From positions 62,001 through 126,000 of the forward strand of contig OZ037930.1 of NCBI GenBank assembly GCA_964035575.1: a stretch of DNA of 64,000 nucleotides, written 5' to 3'. Made by a program: the position numbers and the translations under genes. Below the pieces are notes generated by a model. It was not told the DNA's origin. It made no database searches and was given only the letters and a program-made list of their open reading frames with translations. This stretch comes from Rhynchopus sp. YZ270_cl-10. Taxonomy: Eukaryota > Euglenozoa > Diplonemea > Diplonemida > Diplonemidae. Below are positions 20,889 through 33,000 of the stretch, piece by piece; position 1 is the first letter of the stretch, and the number at the start of each line of letters is the position of its first letter.

Positions 20889-20990
20889 GAGACAAGAAAC
20901 ACCGGTGGGGTAAAAACTAAGGTGGATTTTGGGATTTCAAAATTCTAAGGAAGGGTTTTTACCCCACCGGTGTTTGTTGTCTTGCTGTAA
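20889..20990. promoter_or_regulatory. Large inverted repeat upstream of the TPR gene
   Basis: GACAAGAAACACCGGTGGGG then TAAAAAC at about 20892-20918, and the reverse complement GTTTTTACCCCACCGG then TGTTTGTTGTC at about 20954-20981, form a 27-bp stem with one mismatch and a loop of about 35 bp. It lies 45 bp upstream of the TPR start codon. It could be a promoter or operator-like structure, a terminator of the upstream unit, or a tiny fold-back MITE. Confidence 0.7.
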
Positions 20991-21219
20991 TAGTGTTATT
21001 CGTGATGTCATGTTAGATAGTCCTTAAGGGTTTTGTGTGAAAAATGGAAAATTGGGTCGTTTTGTTTGGTCTAAATATTAGTATGAGAAAAAAGGAAGAA
21101 AAGAAGAAATGGAAAGACGAAAGAAGAACCCCAACCCCAACTCCCCACTACCCCTAATGAATATTGAAGAAGAAAACAATGTCTATCTATGGACAAAAAC
21201 CATTTTTTGTTGCGCCTTT

Positions 21220-22125
21220 TTACCCTGCGCCAGCGATCTTCTGCACAATAGGTGCTTTACAGATGGGGCAGACTGTGAGGCGTACGGAGCAGCTGCTGCA
21301 GGAGCAGAAGTGTTGGCAGGGCTCAAATTTGACGGTCTTTTGCGCAGCGTTGCACAGGGCACAGCGTGGCGAGAGGCTCTGCATGTGCTGGATGAGCGTG
21401 TCTGCGAGGAAGCGGAACCGCTGCACCTCCTCCAGACCTGCGTACGCACTGCCGGGACGGAGCCCCCACCGCCATAACTCATAGCGGTCACAGAGCCACT
21501 TTACTGCCTCTCCTGCGCTCATCACGAACGTGCCTTCCGCATCAAAGGCTATCTGCTCCGGCAGCGCCCCTATGACGTGGGCCAGCATGCTCCGTAAAGA
21601 ATGTGCTTCGAGCTCCCCGCTTACGCGTGTCACAACTCCTTCTTCGCCAAGGCTGTGGATTTCTGCGCGAATCGTGACCGCCACAAAGCGCGCATATTCA
21701 CGAAAGTCGAGCAAATCGTTTAGGTTTGAGTGGCGTACCTCCTCAGGGGCCTTCGGGTCGCGACTCATATCAATCATACCAGGCACTTTGCGGCCGGTGT
21801 AAGGGACATAAGGTGTTTCATTGTCCTGGAAGATGCGGAGTGACCCCTCTGCGATCTCATTGCGAAGCTTCGCGCTGCGCGACCTATGGTCCGTCCACAC
21901 CGCAAGCTCGGCCTTCTGCGTGACGCGCCGCAGGCGATACTGCCGTTTTTTACTGCGGTACAACACCTGCACCAGAATCCCTAGAAACACCACCGTGCAC
22001 AGCACCCCAGCCCACAGCTCCTGGAAGCGCGACAGCCCAACGTGGCTGGCGACCTCCTGTGGGATGAACGCATTCAGATCGATCGTTGCAGTGACATCTG
22101 TCGCAATCGGCCCATTAGTGGCCAT
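21220..22125 (-). CDS. Membrane-anchored C-terminal RING finger protein
   Basis: Start taken at MATNGPIATD (22125). A longer frame starts 26 codons upstream but would lie across a clear pyrimidine tract and acceptor (CTTCTTCCTCACTCACCTTACCAG region). The protein has 301 residues. A transmembrane segment at about 38-56 (WAGVLCTVVFLGILVQVLY) is followed by basic residues (RSKKRQYRLRR). At the C-terminus is a RING of the MULAN/IAP type: CALC, then CQHFC, CSSC and CPIC, with zinc ligands C-x2-C, C-x-H, C-x2-C and C-x2-C. Such proteins act as E3 ubiquitin ligases at membranes. The middle region (residues 110-240) has no domain I recognise. Single exon. Confidence 0.8.
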   Translation of the reverse strand: MATNGPIATDVTATIDLNAFIPQEVASHVGLSRFQELWAGVLCTVVFLGILVQVLYRSKKRQYRLRRVTQKAELAVWTDHRSRSAKLRNEIAEGSLRIFQDNETPYVPYTGRKVPGMIDMSRDPKAPEEVRHSNLNDLLDFREYARFVAVTIRAEIHSLGEEGVVTRVSGELEAHSLRSMLAHVIGALPEQIAFDAEGTFVMSAGEAVKWLCDRYELWRWGLRPGSAYAGLEEVQRFRFLADTLIQHMQSLSPRCALCNAAQKTVKFEPCQHFCSCSSCSVRLTVCPICKAPIVQKIAGAG

Positions 22126-22203
22126 TAGTGTGAGGGGTGTGGGGTGTGCGCCCCTGGTAAGGTGAGTGAGGAAGAAGGAGGAAAAGAAAGAGGGAGTGAA
22201 CAA

Positions 22204-24144
22204 AGCTTACCGTACCGGTAACATAATACTATAGTATACACTGGTGTTCCGGAGGGGGGCCTATATTGATGTCATGTCCTTGACAGGTGTTTCAGGAACA
22301 CCATACACTGACCATAAAAAAGGTCAAACTGCCGATGTGGTAAAAAGGGTGTTGGTGGGGGTAATTCATTTTTTTTGTATATTTGGACAAAATAGTTTTC
22401 GCGAAACGAAGAAAAAAAATATAAAAAAATCGTCTGAGGGAGGGGATTGAGGGATCTACGCAGGGGAAGAAGAGGTAACTAAAGCATAAAAATAGAGCTT
22501 TCTTTAGTCACCTCAAAGGGTATTCGCAACCCAAGGCAAAAACGACCCTTCCTTTTATTCGAAGAACAAAAATCGCACACAAAGAAAAGGTGCATTGAAA
22601 TACAAAGCCAGGGGGTCCTAACGCTATTCTCAAAATAGGAAAATGGTAGCTTCAGAACTGAGAAAAATTCTTACTCACTCTTCTGTCCCCTTGTACAAAG
22701 CCCTCTCGTGAACAGTGTACCAAAGTAGAAAACACAGCAGGACCCCTGACCCTGCCTTTCTGGGGGCAAGGCATTGACGCTCTCTCTCCCCCCCCATGCA
22801 CGGTTATCGATTGACGCCCCCTCGGAAGTGCTGTGCACATAGGTGGAGGTTTTGCTTTATTACAAAAAAGGGGGGGTACTAAAAAAAGAACTTGGTACTT
22901 TTAAAAAAACAAAATATTCACACAAAAAAAAAAAAGGTGAAGTTGGTAGTGCAAACGCCTCTTGAGACGCAAGGCAGACAACCTCCTTCTGGGTCATGAG
23001 AAGAAACAAAAAGACTGTTGAAGAAAAGCGCAAAAACGACACTCAGGCTGACGTCTGTCTTGAATAGAATAATGTGCAATGAGAAAAGGTGTGCCTTTGT
23101 ACTCCTCCTCTTCCTACACATGATTTTTTTTACGCACACTACTTTGTGAGCGGAAAGTGTCACGTCGTTCACTCACCCAACCGTGCTCCGCAACACCACC
23201 ACCCAACAGGTGATTTTTAGTGTGTGTGGAAGCGTCAACGCATCAAACAACTACAAGAAGGGGGGGTGAGGGAACGACAAGATGACACTTTTAGTCTTTT
23301 TTTTAGTCTTCTTGATAAATTGCTGGAGTAGTGTAGGTTTGCCTCGGTTGTGTTGCCACAGTTTGTGCAATCTCCACTGTCTTTTTAAATAGGGGGGGAG
23401 AAGGGGGGTAGACTTATAAGAAAAATTGTCACAAAAATAGGGGATCGATCTAACATACTTTCTTTAACATTGAACAGTTGGGTGAGGGTGAGGGTAGGGG
23501 GGGGTCGGGAGGGGGGAATAAAAAAAGCTGCTGAGATGAATCTGAGTCTCAAGTACTCAGTTACCTTTTAAAAAAAACAAAAAGATCGGATAGTGAGAGC
23601 AGCTCGTAACAAACGCAATTCAAAAGACAGCGATACTTCAAAACAAAAGGGACGTATTTTTTTTTGTCGACAAAATGGCCTAAAAGCGCACCTCTCTCAT
23701 GCTTTATCAATTCTTGCTTTCATTTGCCCCGCTCTTTAGAACATTCGAGCACATCACACCTTTATTTGATATTATTTTCGCTTTTTTCGTTTTTGTGTCT
23801 TTTTTCGTCTTTTTTTTGCATTTTTAAATTTTCCTTCCAAAAAAAATTTTTTTCTATAATATTTGAGGTAGATTTTGAGCGATCATTTATTCGTTTTGTT
23901 TTGTCACCAACTTTGCGAGGTTCGGTGCTACCCGACCATACACGTACAAAGAACAAAACAATACTGCCAAACCTAAGACTAAGGTAACGATGCAGCACAC
24001 ATTGCATCATATCTCATACAACCTCCCGTCTCGTCTCTAAGTTTGTTCCCACCACACCAACCTGCACGACAATAAAGTAAATGACGTGGTTTTGCTTATA
24101 AGACGTAAGGTGGAGTGTCAAGGGGAACAGAAGATCGGAGGCCA
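22204..24144. repeat. Long spacer with interspersed-repeat fragments
   Basis: Contains copies of the TTGAAATACAAAGC repeat at about 22595 and 22695-22720 (CAAAGCCCTCTCGTGAACAG) and of GTGAAGTTGGTAGTGCAAACGCCTC at about 22937-22961. The rest is AT-rich with poly(T) and G-rich tracts. I find no coding region in nearly 2 kb. Confidence 0.55.
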
Positions 24145-27100
24145 TCACGACGCACGCAAACGCGCCCTCGCAGTAGTGCTTTCTGTTGGCCGCAGCAATC
24201 GGTGTGAGGGCGAGTAATTCTGTAATTTTTTTTTTTTGTTTTTCATTTTTTTCAACACACTGCCACATACCCTCCTGACCCCACCTCCTATGACGTGAAA
24301 CGGTACACTCCGCGGCTCGTAGTGCAACGTCCGCACCGACGGTGGGTGGTGTGTTGCCGAATGCGCCCGCTCCCGTTCGCCCCTCTCCCGCTCCCGCTCT
24401 GCCTTGCGCTGTGGTGCTGCGTACTCCGCGGACACTCCCACACCACCCCCAGCACCACCTACACCACCACCACCACCACCACCACCCCCTCCTCCACCCA
24501 CACCCACCTTCTTCCCCCGAGGCGATTTGATGGCAAAGCCGCTCACCGCACGCACCGCTGCTAACGCAGAGCTGGGCGTCGGGCGTGGCGACACCGTGGG
24601 GCGTGGGGAGACGCCATCTCGACCACCTCCTCCTCCTCCTCCACGGTCGGTATGCCGCTCTCGCCCGGTACGCTGCTGCACCACACCACCACCCCCAACC
24701 CGCCCCGACACCGTCCCCACATGGTTGCTGTCGAAGGAGTACTCCTTTCTCCCTCCGGCACTCTGCCGCGGCCGTGGCATCGGAGAACCCCGCCTCATAT
24801 ACGGACCATGTGCCGCTCCTCCTCCATCCTGGGGACGTCTACTCTGCGCAGTGTCGGCCCTGGTGAACCTCTTCTTTGCACTAAGATGTGCAGGGCTGTC
24901 CTTTTCCCCTATCGGCACCTTATGCGTGGCACTATGCTGCATCCCATGCCCTGTCCGTTCTTTAGGTGCTGCGAACCCTGCAGAGTGCACCCTTCGTTCT
25001 TTAGGGTGCAACGTTGGGTTGGTGTGTCCATTTGTTCCCCCTCCAGGGCTTGCATGGTGCTGTGCAGGAGGCTCGGTGCGGAAAGGGGGTACCTTCGGCC
25101 GCTTCGGCTCTGCTGGAGACGAAGTGCGGCGGACTGTGGTGTTCTCCCTGGGAGGGTCTGGTTTTGCTTCCTTTTGGTTCTGTGGTTCTGTTCTTGCGAG
25201 GTCGTGGGAGGAGTAAGGATTCGTGTTGTTGTGTTTCTCCTTCTGTGGAATGCTATGTGCTATAGAGCGTGGGTTTTCTGAAAGCGCCTGAGCTGCGCTA
25301 TTCGACTTAGCAGGGATCACATGGCTGCTCTTCCCAGTACTGCTGCTCGCATTGTTCTGTTGGGTGTCATGCGTCTTGCTAGAGTGTGGCAGAACCACAG
25401 CAGAGAGTCGTATCAACCCTTGTGTTCTTCCCCCAGGCATCACCAGTGTCGCGCTGTTTGCCTCCCCCTGGCCGTTCAGCGGGACCGGTGTGAACGCAGG
25501 CGCTGGAGGTGCCGGACGATCCACGTACTCCTCCTCTGGGCACGGAGGTGGTGTGTCGTCGTACTCTTCGCACATCATGGGCCAAGGACCCATAGGGCAG
25601 GTGTCGCCTGGTGCACTGTGAAGAAGGGGGGTGGGATAGAAAAGTTTATAAGATGATCCTAAGCCTCTCTGTGCTTAGCCACCTTGGTCACGTTCGTTAT
25701 TCGGCATGTGGCTATCTCAACTTCAAAAAATCTTGAACTGATGTAATTGTTTTCATACCTGATGAGCGGGTGGTGCAGGGTGGCGGGCTTGATCGCAAGG
25801 ATGCTGCCTTCCCTTGTGCGTGCGGTGCTGCCGCTCTGTGCACTATGAGGCCCTGCGAACGTGATGCGTGGGCTGTTGCGCTTGGGCGAGCGTGACAGCT
25901 TCTTCCGCTTGTCCTGTACGGCCTCCTCCTCGGGCTCGAGGCAGAGGGAGTTGAGGTACGTATTGCGAAGACACCACTGCTCGTTGTCCAGGGCAAACGC
26001 GCTGGTGTCCACTTCTGGGTGCAGGCTGTGACGTGAGGTATGAAACAGAAGTGGCGCTAATGAAGATGAAGTATCGTTGCAAAATCCTGCGCTATGAAGC
26101 GCGAGGTCAAATAATCAAGAGAAAAGTTCGATTTCGGCCTCGAAAATACCCGTGACACCGATTTGTCACGGTACTTTGTCACGGAATTTTTTTGAAAGAT
26201 TCGATTTCGTGACAAAAAAAGTTCGATTTCGTGACAAGCCGATTTTTTCATTGACACACAAAATTCAATTTAGTGACAAATGACTTTTTTCATTGACAAA
26301 AAAAAATTCGATTTCGTGACAAATCCATTTTTTCATTGACAAAAAAATGTCATTGAAAAAAATGGATTTTGTCAAGGAAAAAGTCGTGACAGCCAACCCG
26401 CCAGTCACTGAAAAGTGACCAGACAGCCACTTGACAAACACAAAAGAGGCCATTCTTGAGCTGTCTAGAAACCTAAGGGCAGAGACTGAAGACACAAGGT
26501 ATGATAACTTTATGATTATGCAAGACTTAGTATATCGCGAACACGGTCAGGCTTGCACGCCTCTGGCCAGAGGCCAGCCCCACTAAATGATATGCAGCAG
26601 ACACTCATTGCAGATTTCATTTTCATTCGGTAAAAAATTAATGGGCGCGCAAGTTTCTATACCTAATACCCCAACCCTCACCCATACATTCCATTACACA
26701 CACCAAAACAGATCGAATCCACCAGCGCATGCGACGGAAGCAGATTCAGATTGTGGTTTGATAAGCAGAGTTCGGTTATTATGGTGGTGGAAAGGGGGGT
26801 GGGAACACTTTGTCAGTCACTGCTATAGCCATTTAACCCAGGGAGCATAGCTAGTGCAAGAAATTCGACTTTGGAAACCTTCCGGAAAGTCTGTCCTCTG
26901 CTTCCGGAGGACTAGACACAAGAAAATATTGTTTGTTCCCCCAGAAAACCAGTGCACAATTCACACTCCTTGTGGGTGGTCTTGTTGCCTTTTCGTCATA
27001 GTAATTTTGGCCCAGGCATGCTCTTAAAGCATGACAATTTAGTGTGTATGGGGCAGGGTGTTGTTTTGTTCTGAATTCTCTTTGTTATAACATCTAAGTC

Positions 27101-29377
27101 AATCGCGGGTGGTGGTTTGTGTAGCGTGAGGCACTCTTTTTAGCAAACTTCCTGCGGCTGCTAAAGTGTTATTTCTTCGGATTTAACAACGTACAGCGTA
27201 ACATAGTGGTTTAGCCTGGTCGACACAACCTTTGATAGATACGGGATAACCAACCCCCTTCGACCCCTTGTGGGTTCACTGAACAAGCCCTAGTGGTAGT
27301 TAAACGCGATTGACATTTACATTTCCTAGAGATGAAAGAACAAGATAACACTTCTGTACCCGCGCATCAAAATTGTGGAAAACTTTGCACCCCAAACACC
27401 CTCAACAACGCCCGCCAAAAGGCGCCCCTTGTTGCTGGGAGTTGGTTCTCATGTTTGATACACTGCACAGCAGGCATTCCTCTGAGTCCAACGCATGTTT
27501 GGCCTGTCTGCGGCGTTGTACTTCAGGTGCACGAAGACAGGGTCTGGTGGTAAATTTTGCGTAGTACTGCGACGTGGTACTACGTGGGTCTGGGAACCTG
27601 GTACCTGGGTACAGGATATTTGTTGTAAAGACATCTTCCACCATGCATTGAGGAGGGTAAGACAGTGTTCGCAGTTTCTACCTGATAGCATTACACATTT
27701 AACTTCTCCACGGGGGTCTTGGGCCGTTCATTCGGTTATACCTTGACTACCGGAAGATATTCTTGAGGCCTTTTTGGTCTCTAGAATATCCGGTCTTCCC
27801 GAACGGAGGCACACTTTGTGTGTTACTACGACCTGGCAATTTCCAGCAGTAGGTTAAGTAATCTTTCTTGTAAATTGTTGGATCATTATCTCCTCAGTGC
27901 ATGCATGCCCCACGTGACTGGACACTTTTGTGTTTGTCATGTGGAGCTGTGGTTGCTCTTTCACGACTTTTATCCTTGTATCCAGTGTACCCAGTACCCA
28001 GTGCCCTGTCACGACTTTTTCCGTGACAAAAAGTTTGGTTTCCTTGACAAAATCCATTTCTGTCACGACTTTTTCCGTGACAAAAAGTTCGGTTTCCTTG
28101 ACAAAATCCATTTTTTCATTGACATTTTTTTGTCACTGAATTTTTGGATTTGTCACGAAATCGAATTTTTTTTTGTCAATGAAAAAATCGGTTTGTCACG
28201 AAATCGAATTTTGTGTGTCAATGAAAAAATTGGTTTGTCACGAAATCGATTTTTTTTTGTCACGAAATCGAATCTTTCAAAAAAATTCCGTGACAAAATT
28301 CCGTGACAAATCGGTGTCACGGTAATTTTCGAGGCCGAAATCGAACTTTTCTCAATAATCAAATAAAGGTTCACAACACCTTTCATACGCCGTCTCAATA
28401 GTAAAAAGCACCCAAATCACATACATATCCCTGTCCCCGTGAAGGGTAAAATCCGCCTGCAGGTTCGTAAGCTGCTTCATAAAGTGCGGCTCAATCTTCG
28501 AGTCTGGGTGCGCTGTGATGACAAAGTCTGCAGCAGAGTCCATGGACCACCCGTACTGCGCCATAAGGTACGCAACCACAAGCGAGCTTGCGCGGTTGAT
28601 ACCACGCACGGAGTGGATCTGTAGGGTAGAGAGAGAGAGAGAGAGAGAGGGTGTTTCAAGGCTTCTATTTAGTTTGGGGTACGTTAGGTCAGATACGAAA
28701 CACAAAAAATTCACAAAAAATCCACATAAAGTTGAGGTGGATCTTTGTTTGTAGTCTTGGAAGACACAGAGGTTTTTCACCAACACAACCAACATACCAA
28801 CACACACTCGCCTGCGGCAAGCGACGCATTGACGAACGTCTTGACACGACGCACGTCGTCTGCCGAGCTGAACATCTGCGTCGCGCTGCCCTCCTGCCAG
28901 CAGAAGGTCATGTACGAGATCTTGCCTTGGAAGCCATTCCCGATGTCACTTCCTGCGCAGTTGATGATCCGTGTTACCTGTGGAATGTGGTATTTGATTA
29001 AAAGCAAATGTGTGTAGTTCTTCAGAACGAAACATTGTGTAATAATGTGTGTCATGAGTATACAACGTTTTGCATGGTACACAGCAACAAAAAACTATTG
29101 AGAAAACGGGGAAAATAACTGTTACAAAACACTATTGGTTTACCCATTGTTCGTGTCAAGTCTGATTTTGGTAACGCCCGTCAACGAGCATAAGTCGCCA
29201 TGATTACGTAACGTAAGCATGCTGGAGGGGGGAAAGGGGGTTAGCACAACTTGGGGAAAGAACACCGCACAGTACCTTGTTGAGTGTGAGGAACTCGTGG
29301 TCCTTGGAGGCGACAGCATTGCCTACGAAGATGCCGTCCTTGACGCGTATGGCGAGCAGCGCTTGGGGAACCGTCAT
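24145..29377 (-). CDS. STYX-like pseudophosphatase with a long disordered tail
   Basis: Six exons: 29377-29276, 28977-28798, 28618-28425, 26025-25759, 25615-24271 and 24219-24145. All junctions are GT-AG and in phase, giving about 720 residues. Residues 1-200 form a dual-specificity phosphatase fold: VKDGIFVGNAVASKDHEFL, TRIINCAGSDIGNGF, VNASLAAGECVL and GINRASSLVVAYLM. The active-site loop reads IHSVRGINR, so the catalytic cysteine of HCx5R is serine (codon TCC) while the arginine is kept. As in STYX, it should bind but not hydrolyse phosphoprotein. The remaining 500 residues are Pro/Ser/Gly/Arg-rich and disordered, with glycine runs and RERERGERERA. Intron 4 is 2.4 kb because it contains a Mutator-like element. 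The last intron (51 nt) has no stop and is a multiple of three, so retaining it would also be coding. An acceptor-like site (polypyrimidine then TGTAG) precedes the ATG by about 10 nt. Confidence 0.85.
26119..28353. mobile_element. Mutator-like (MULE-type) non-autonomous element with long inverted repeats
   Basis: Begins GAGAAAAGTTCGATTTCGGC and ends with its inverse. The inverted repeats extend about 270-340 bp (26119-26391 and 28010-28353) at high identity. The 9-bp direct repeat AATAATCAA flanks it (26110-26118 and 28354-28362), the target-duplication length and long-arm structure of Mutator superfamily elements. The arms consist of repeated ATTTCGTGACAAA and TTTTTTCATTGACA motifs. There is no transposase gene inside. 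The centre (26822-27640) is shared with the nested element at 13095-14820. It sits inside intron 4 of the pseudophosphatase gene. Confidence 0.85.
26822..27640 (-). repeat. Module shared with the 13.1-14.8 kb element
   Basis: Read on the minus strand, this segment matches about 13545-14655 in collinear blocks: GCTAGTGCAAGAAATTCGAC, GAACAAACAATATTTTCTTG, CAACACCCGCGATTGAC-like sequence, CCCAACAAGGGGCGCC and CAACGCCGCAGACAGG. It has many substitutions and indels and no open reading frame conserved between the copies. Confidence 0.7.
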
Positions 29378-29399
29378 GTACGCGTCTACATGTACACCA

Positions 29400-30040
29400 C
29401 AGGGGCGAGAAGGAGAGGGGAAGGGGTGTGTGCTGTGCTGTGTGCTGTGCTGTGTGCTGTGGTTGTGTTGTGGTTGTGTTGTGGAGTGCGAGAGGTGTTG
29501 CCAGAAAAACAAGGGGGGGAGTTCGCTGAAGCGCGTCGAAAAAAAAGTGGGTAGATAAGGGGGCTTTTTGGTTCTTCTCTATTGCTGCTATATCTAATGT
29601 CTATTCTAACACAAAGTGAAGTTGTTAGTGCAAAACGCCTCTGGGACGCATGCACTGACACTCCGAGCGAAAAAATGTTGGCTTGAACTACAAAGCCTTC
29701 TCGTGAAATGTGGCAAAAAAAACAACGCTCAGACTCTAAAAAAAAGGGGGTACCCAAGGAGGCGGATGGGTCCTGTTTGTTGTCACATAAAAAGTACTCC
29801 AGAAACTCAAAAAAAAGTGAAGTTATTAATGCAGGCACACCCTCCGACTGACCCACCTACGATGCCAGCCATCCGGATGAAAGCACAATTACCCTGCGGC
29901 CAACAACAGAAGATGTAAAAAGGAAACCTTAAAAAAAGATGGGAATTTTTCGTCGGCACCAAAAAATTGCACTCTGCATGGAGACACCTCAATCCCTAAG
30001 CACCCTTGAAGGAAACTAAGCCCACGAACACAAACACCAC
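29400..30040. repeat. Spacer with modular interspersed repeat (three pieces)
   Basis: (TGTGC)n-like repeats at 29425-29465. GTGAAGTTGTTAGTGCAAAA at about 29616 is followed by CGCCTCTGGGACGCATGCAC. TTGAACTACAAAGCCTTCTC lies at about 29683, and GTGAAGTTATTAATGCAGGC through AGATGTAAAAAGGAAACC at 29816-29929. The third is a copy of the family also found at 40165, 48695 and 56825. Confidence 0.7.
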
Positions 30041-33000
30041 CTACCCCCACGCAGAACGCATGGAGGCATGCGCCCCTGGTGTCTTTGGAGACTTAGGGCC
30101 CGGCGACACGATCCCCGGCGACTTTGGGTTCACGTACGTCGTGGTTGCGGGCGAGCGTGGCGAGAGGAACCCTGTTGCCTGCGACGTGCGTGTCGTCGAC
30201 AACCCAGGGCTCATCGGGCTTGAGAACGAGAGCTTGCGATGTGAGAGTGCAAGCGACGGCACGCTGGGTCCGGGTGTGAGCCCTGAGGCCCTGCGAGAGG
30301 CGCTCAGTGGTGACAGCGCCAATGGGCGCGTACGTGTTGTGCGCGCTGAGGGTGGCGTGGTGCGTCCTACGCTGTGCTGTGCTGCGGGCGAGGCAGGTGC
30401 CTGGCCGGTTGGCTGGTCACCCTGCGTCGGGTGTGTGGTGGTCTGCGGTTCGTGCTCCTCTGCAGCCTGTGGTGTTGGTGTGGTGGAGCAACGTTGTGTA
30501 TTTATGGACATACCTTGTGCGCGTCAACGACAGTGCGCACCGCAGAGTCGCACAACTCCAAGACGTCTGACTTCTGCTCCAGTTGCGCCTTACGCCAGCC
30601 TTGGTGAACCTGTAGGAAGAAAAAAGTGAAAATCTATTGTTTGAAAGAAAAAGAAAAATGGCATACATGAGACAGACGCGACTCGATCCCAAGCAGTCTC
30701 TCCTGCACGTTGCGGTCCTCGCGTGCGATGTACAGCAGACGGTCTTCCTCCTCACGCTTACCCTCGAGCACGATCGCCTTGTTGAGTGGGAAGTACGCAA
30801 GGTCCTGCTCCTGGATCATCTGATACACATAGGACTCTTGCCCGGTGAACTCTGCCACGTCCTTCTTCATGAGGTGGTGCAGGAAGTACACGTAGAACCA
30901 AAGGTTGTGGTCGTTCTTGATGTGCGCATCGAAGCCGTCTCCTTGGCGGTCGAACTGTGTGCTTTCAATACCGCAGATGAAGCAGCGACTGCGGATGTCG
31001 TCCTCAACCACTTGACGCTCCTCTCTCAGCCTCGCGAAGGTGTCGATGATCACACCGCTAATGATGTTCAGCAGGATGACAATGATGATCACGAAGAACA
31101 AAAAATCGCTCAACAAGCCAAACAGCATGTACGGCCGGTCGTACCAGGAGTGGTCCAGGATGAGGTCCCCCACCCCACCCCCAGCACGCACCGCATTCAC
31201 CAGGAGATAGTGGAAGCAGCCACGCAGGTCGTCGCAGGCGACGTCGTCGCTGTCATCTGTATTGAACTTCTCACGGAACAGCACAAACGCCATGACCGTG
31301 AAGAGATAGACCACTACACTACCGAGGAGCGCAGTCAGGATGAGCGCCCTGGAGTGCCGCGTCACTGCGGTAATGACGTTGACGAGAACAGGAGATCTTC
31401 CTGTCACAGTGAGAAGGTGGAATGCGAGACACAGATGCGTCCCGCTTGCGGCAAGCACCGCGCAGACGAGGCATGCGACAAGGAAGAGTAGACGCACATC
31501 GGCCTTGAAGCGCCACAACATGGCGGTTGGCCCATAGCGCTCCTCGCTGAGGACACGGGAGATGTCCGCGCCGTTGTCGTTGCTCTGCAGAAATGCACCA
31601 GAGGCTGCGGTGGCTGGCTGGGAGGACGATGCCTTCTGCTGCTGTGCGGACTCTGTCATGTTCAAAGCAGACCCATTCGCCCCAGAAGTCATCGTCTTGG
31701 TATTGGTCGGAGGCTCTACATTCGGAAGATGGCTGTCCTGCGAATCCCACCACGCCGTCATCTGAGTGTTCGACAGCCTCTGATTCGCCTTCCGCGTTGC
31801 GTCCATTCTCATCTTTTTGTCGTCACGGAACGCTATCAGAGGTGCCTTACTTAAGAGGAAGTCACTCATGAGACAGACCGTCACTATGAGCTGCACTGTA
31901 GCCAAGGTGTGGAGGAGCACAGCAAAGTTGGTTGGCACGGTGATGACCTCGTCGGACCACTCCTTCGATGCATGAATACCAACTGGCGGCGCGTAGACTG
32001 CAGAATACGCAAGAATGATGTTCGCGACAAACGCCGTAAAGATCATTGTATTGTGCCACTTCCCGTTGTGGTTGTGCAGAAGCTGCTGCAAAAGGCGGAG
32101 CAGGTCGTCCAGACGCCCGCTTCGCTTTTCATGAAAAATCTTTTGATAGTATTCTATCTCAAAGATCAGCCCCTCAGCACGATAATAGAAGTCAGAGATC
32201 CGCGCAGTGGGTGTCGTTCTGTCGACAGAGCGCATCAGATCTTCTTTCGTTTCGCTTGATAAATTTGCAGAAATCGAAGGAATTCGAAAGAACACCCTTT
32301 CCAATCTCCCTTCTCTACAAATCTCAATCGCTCCGGTCATGGTATCAAGAAATGTAAACCCAGGAATGTCCGACACCATGTGCACCATTTTCAGCATTTT
32401 GAGGAGAATGAACATGTGAAAGGCGACTTCGAGAGAGCTTTCGTCCTTTTTGTTGGCCCATGCTTCTCCAATGCACTTTCGTACCACTTTGATATCGGTC
32501 GTCTGTTGTACAATGGCGGATAATGGGTCGGTATGTGTCACCCCTTCCAACACCGCATGCAAACACAAAATCGCAGCAGACCGAATCTCATTAATCTCCA
32601 TCGGCGTCAACCCATCAAACGACCGCGACAACGCGCCGGTCACCTGGCTTGCGATGTTGCCTTTGATAAGCTGTACCTGGTTTCCTTTGCATGGTCCCTG
32701 AGAGTACTCTGTAAGCGAGTCGAATGCTTGCACAATGATGCTTTGTGTGAAGCTGTTGTGCTGTTCCATTGTAAGAAGCACACAGAGGAATGAGAAGCTT
32801 TCTTTGACAAGGTTGTACGACACCACATTGTCCGATTGTACACGAAGGTAGTCTTGCATGTCTATATTATGTCCTTCGGCGAAGAGCTGCAGAACACGAA
32901 GTACTTCACGGATATGATGCAAATTGGTTTCTGTGAAGGATGCGAGACGCGCTTCGGGCTTCCCTTCGCCGCTTTCCTTGATGTGACACACTGCAGACGC

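Noticed and set aside
24404-25281. Plus-strand Pro/Cys-rich frames of 209-270 codons
   Set aside because: Antisense to the Gly/Arg-rich tail of the pseudophosphatase gene.
30637-31491. 284-codon plus-strand frame
   Set aside because: Antisense to the pore region of the IP3 receptor.
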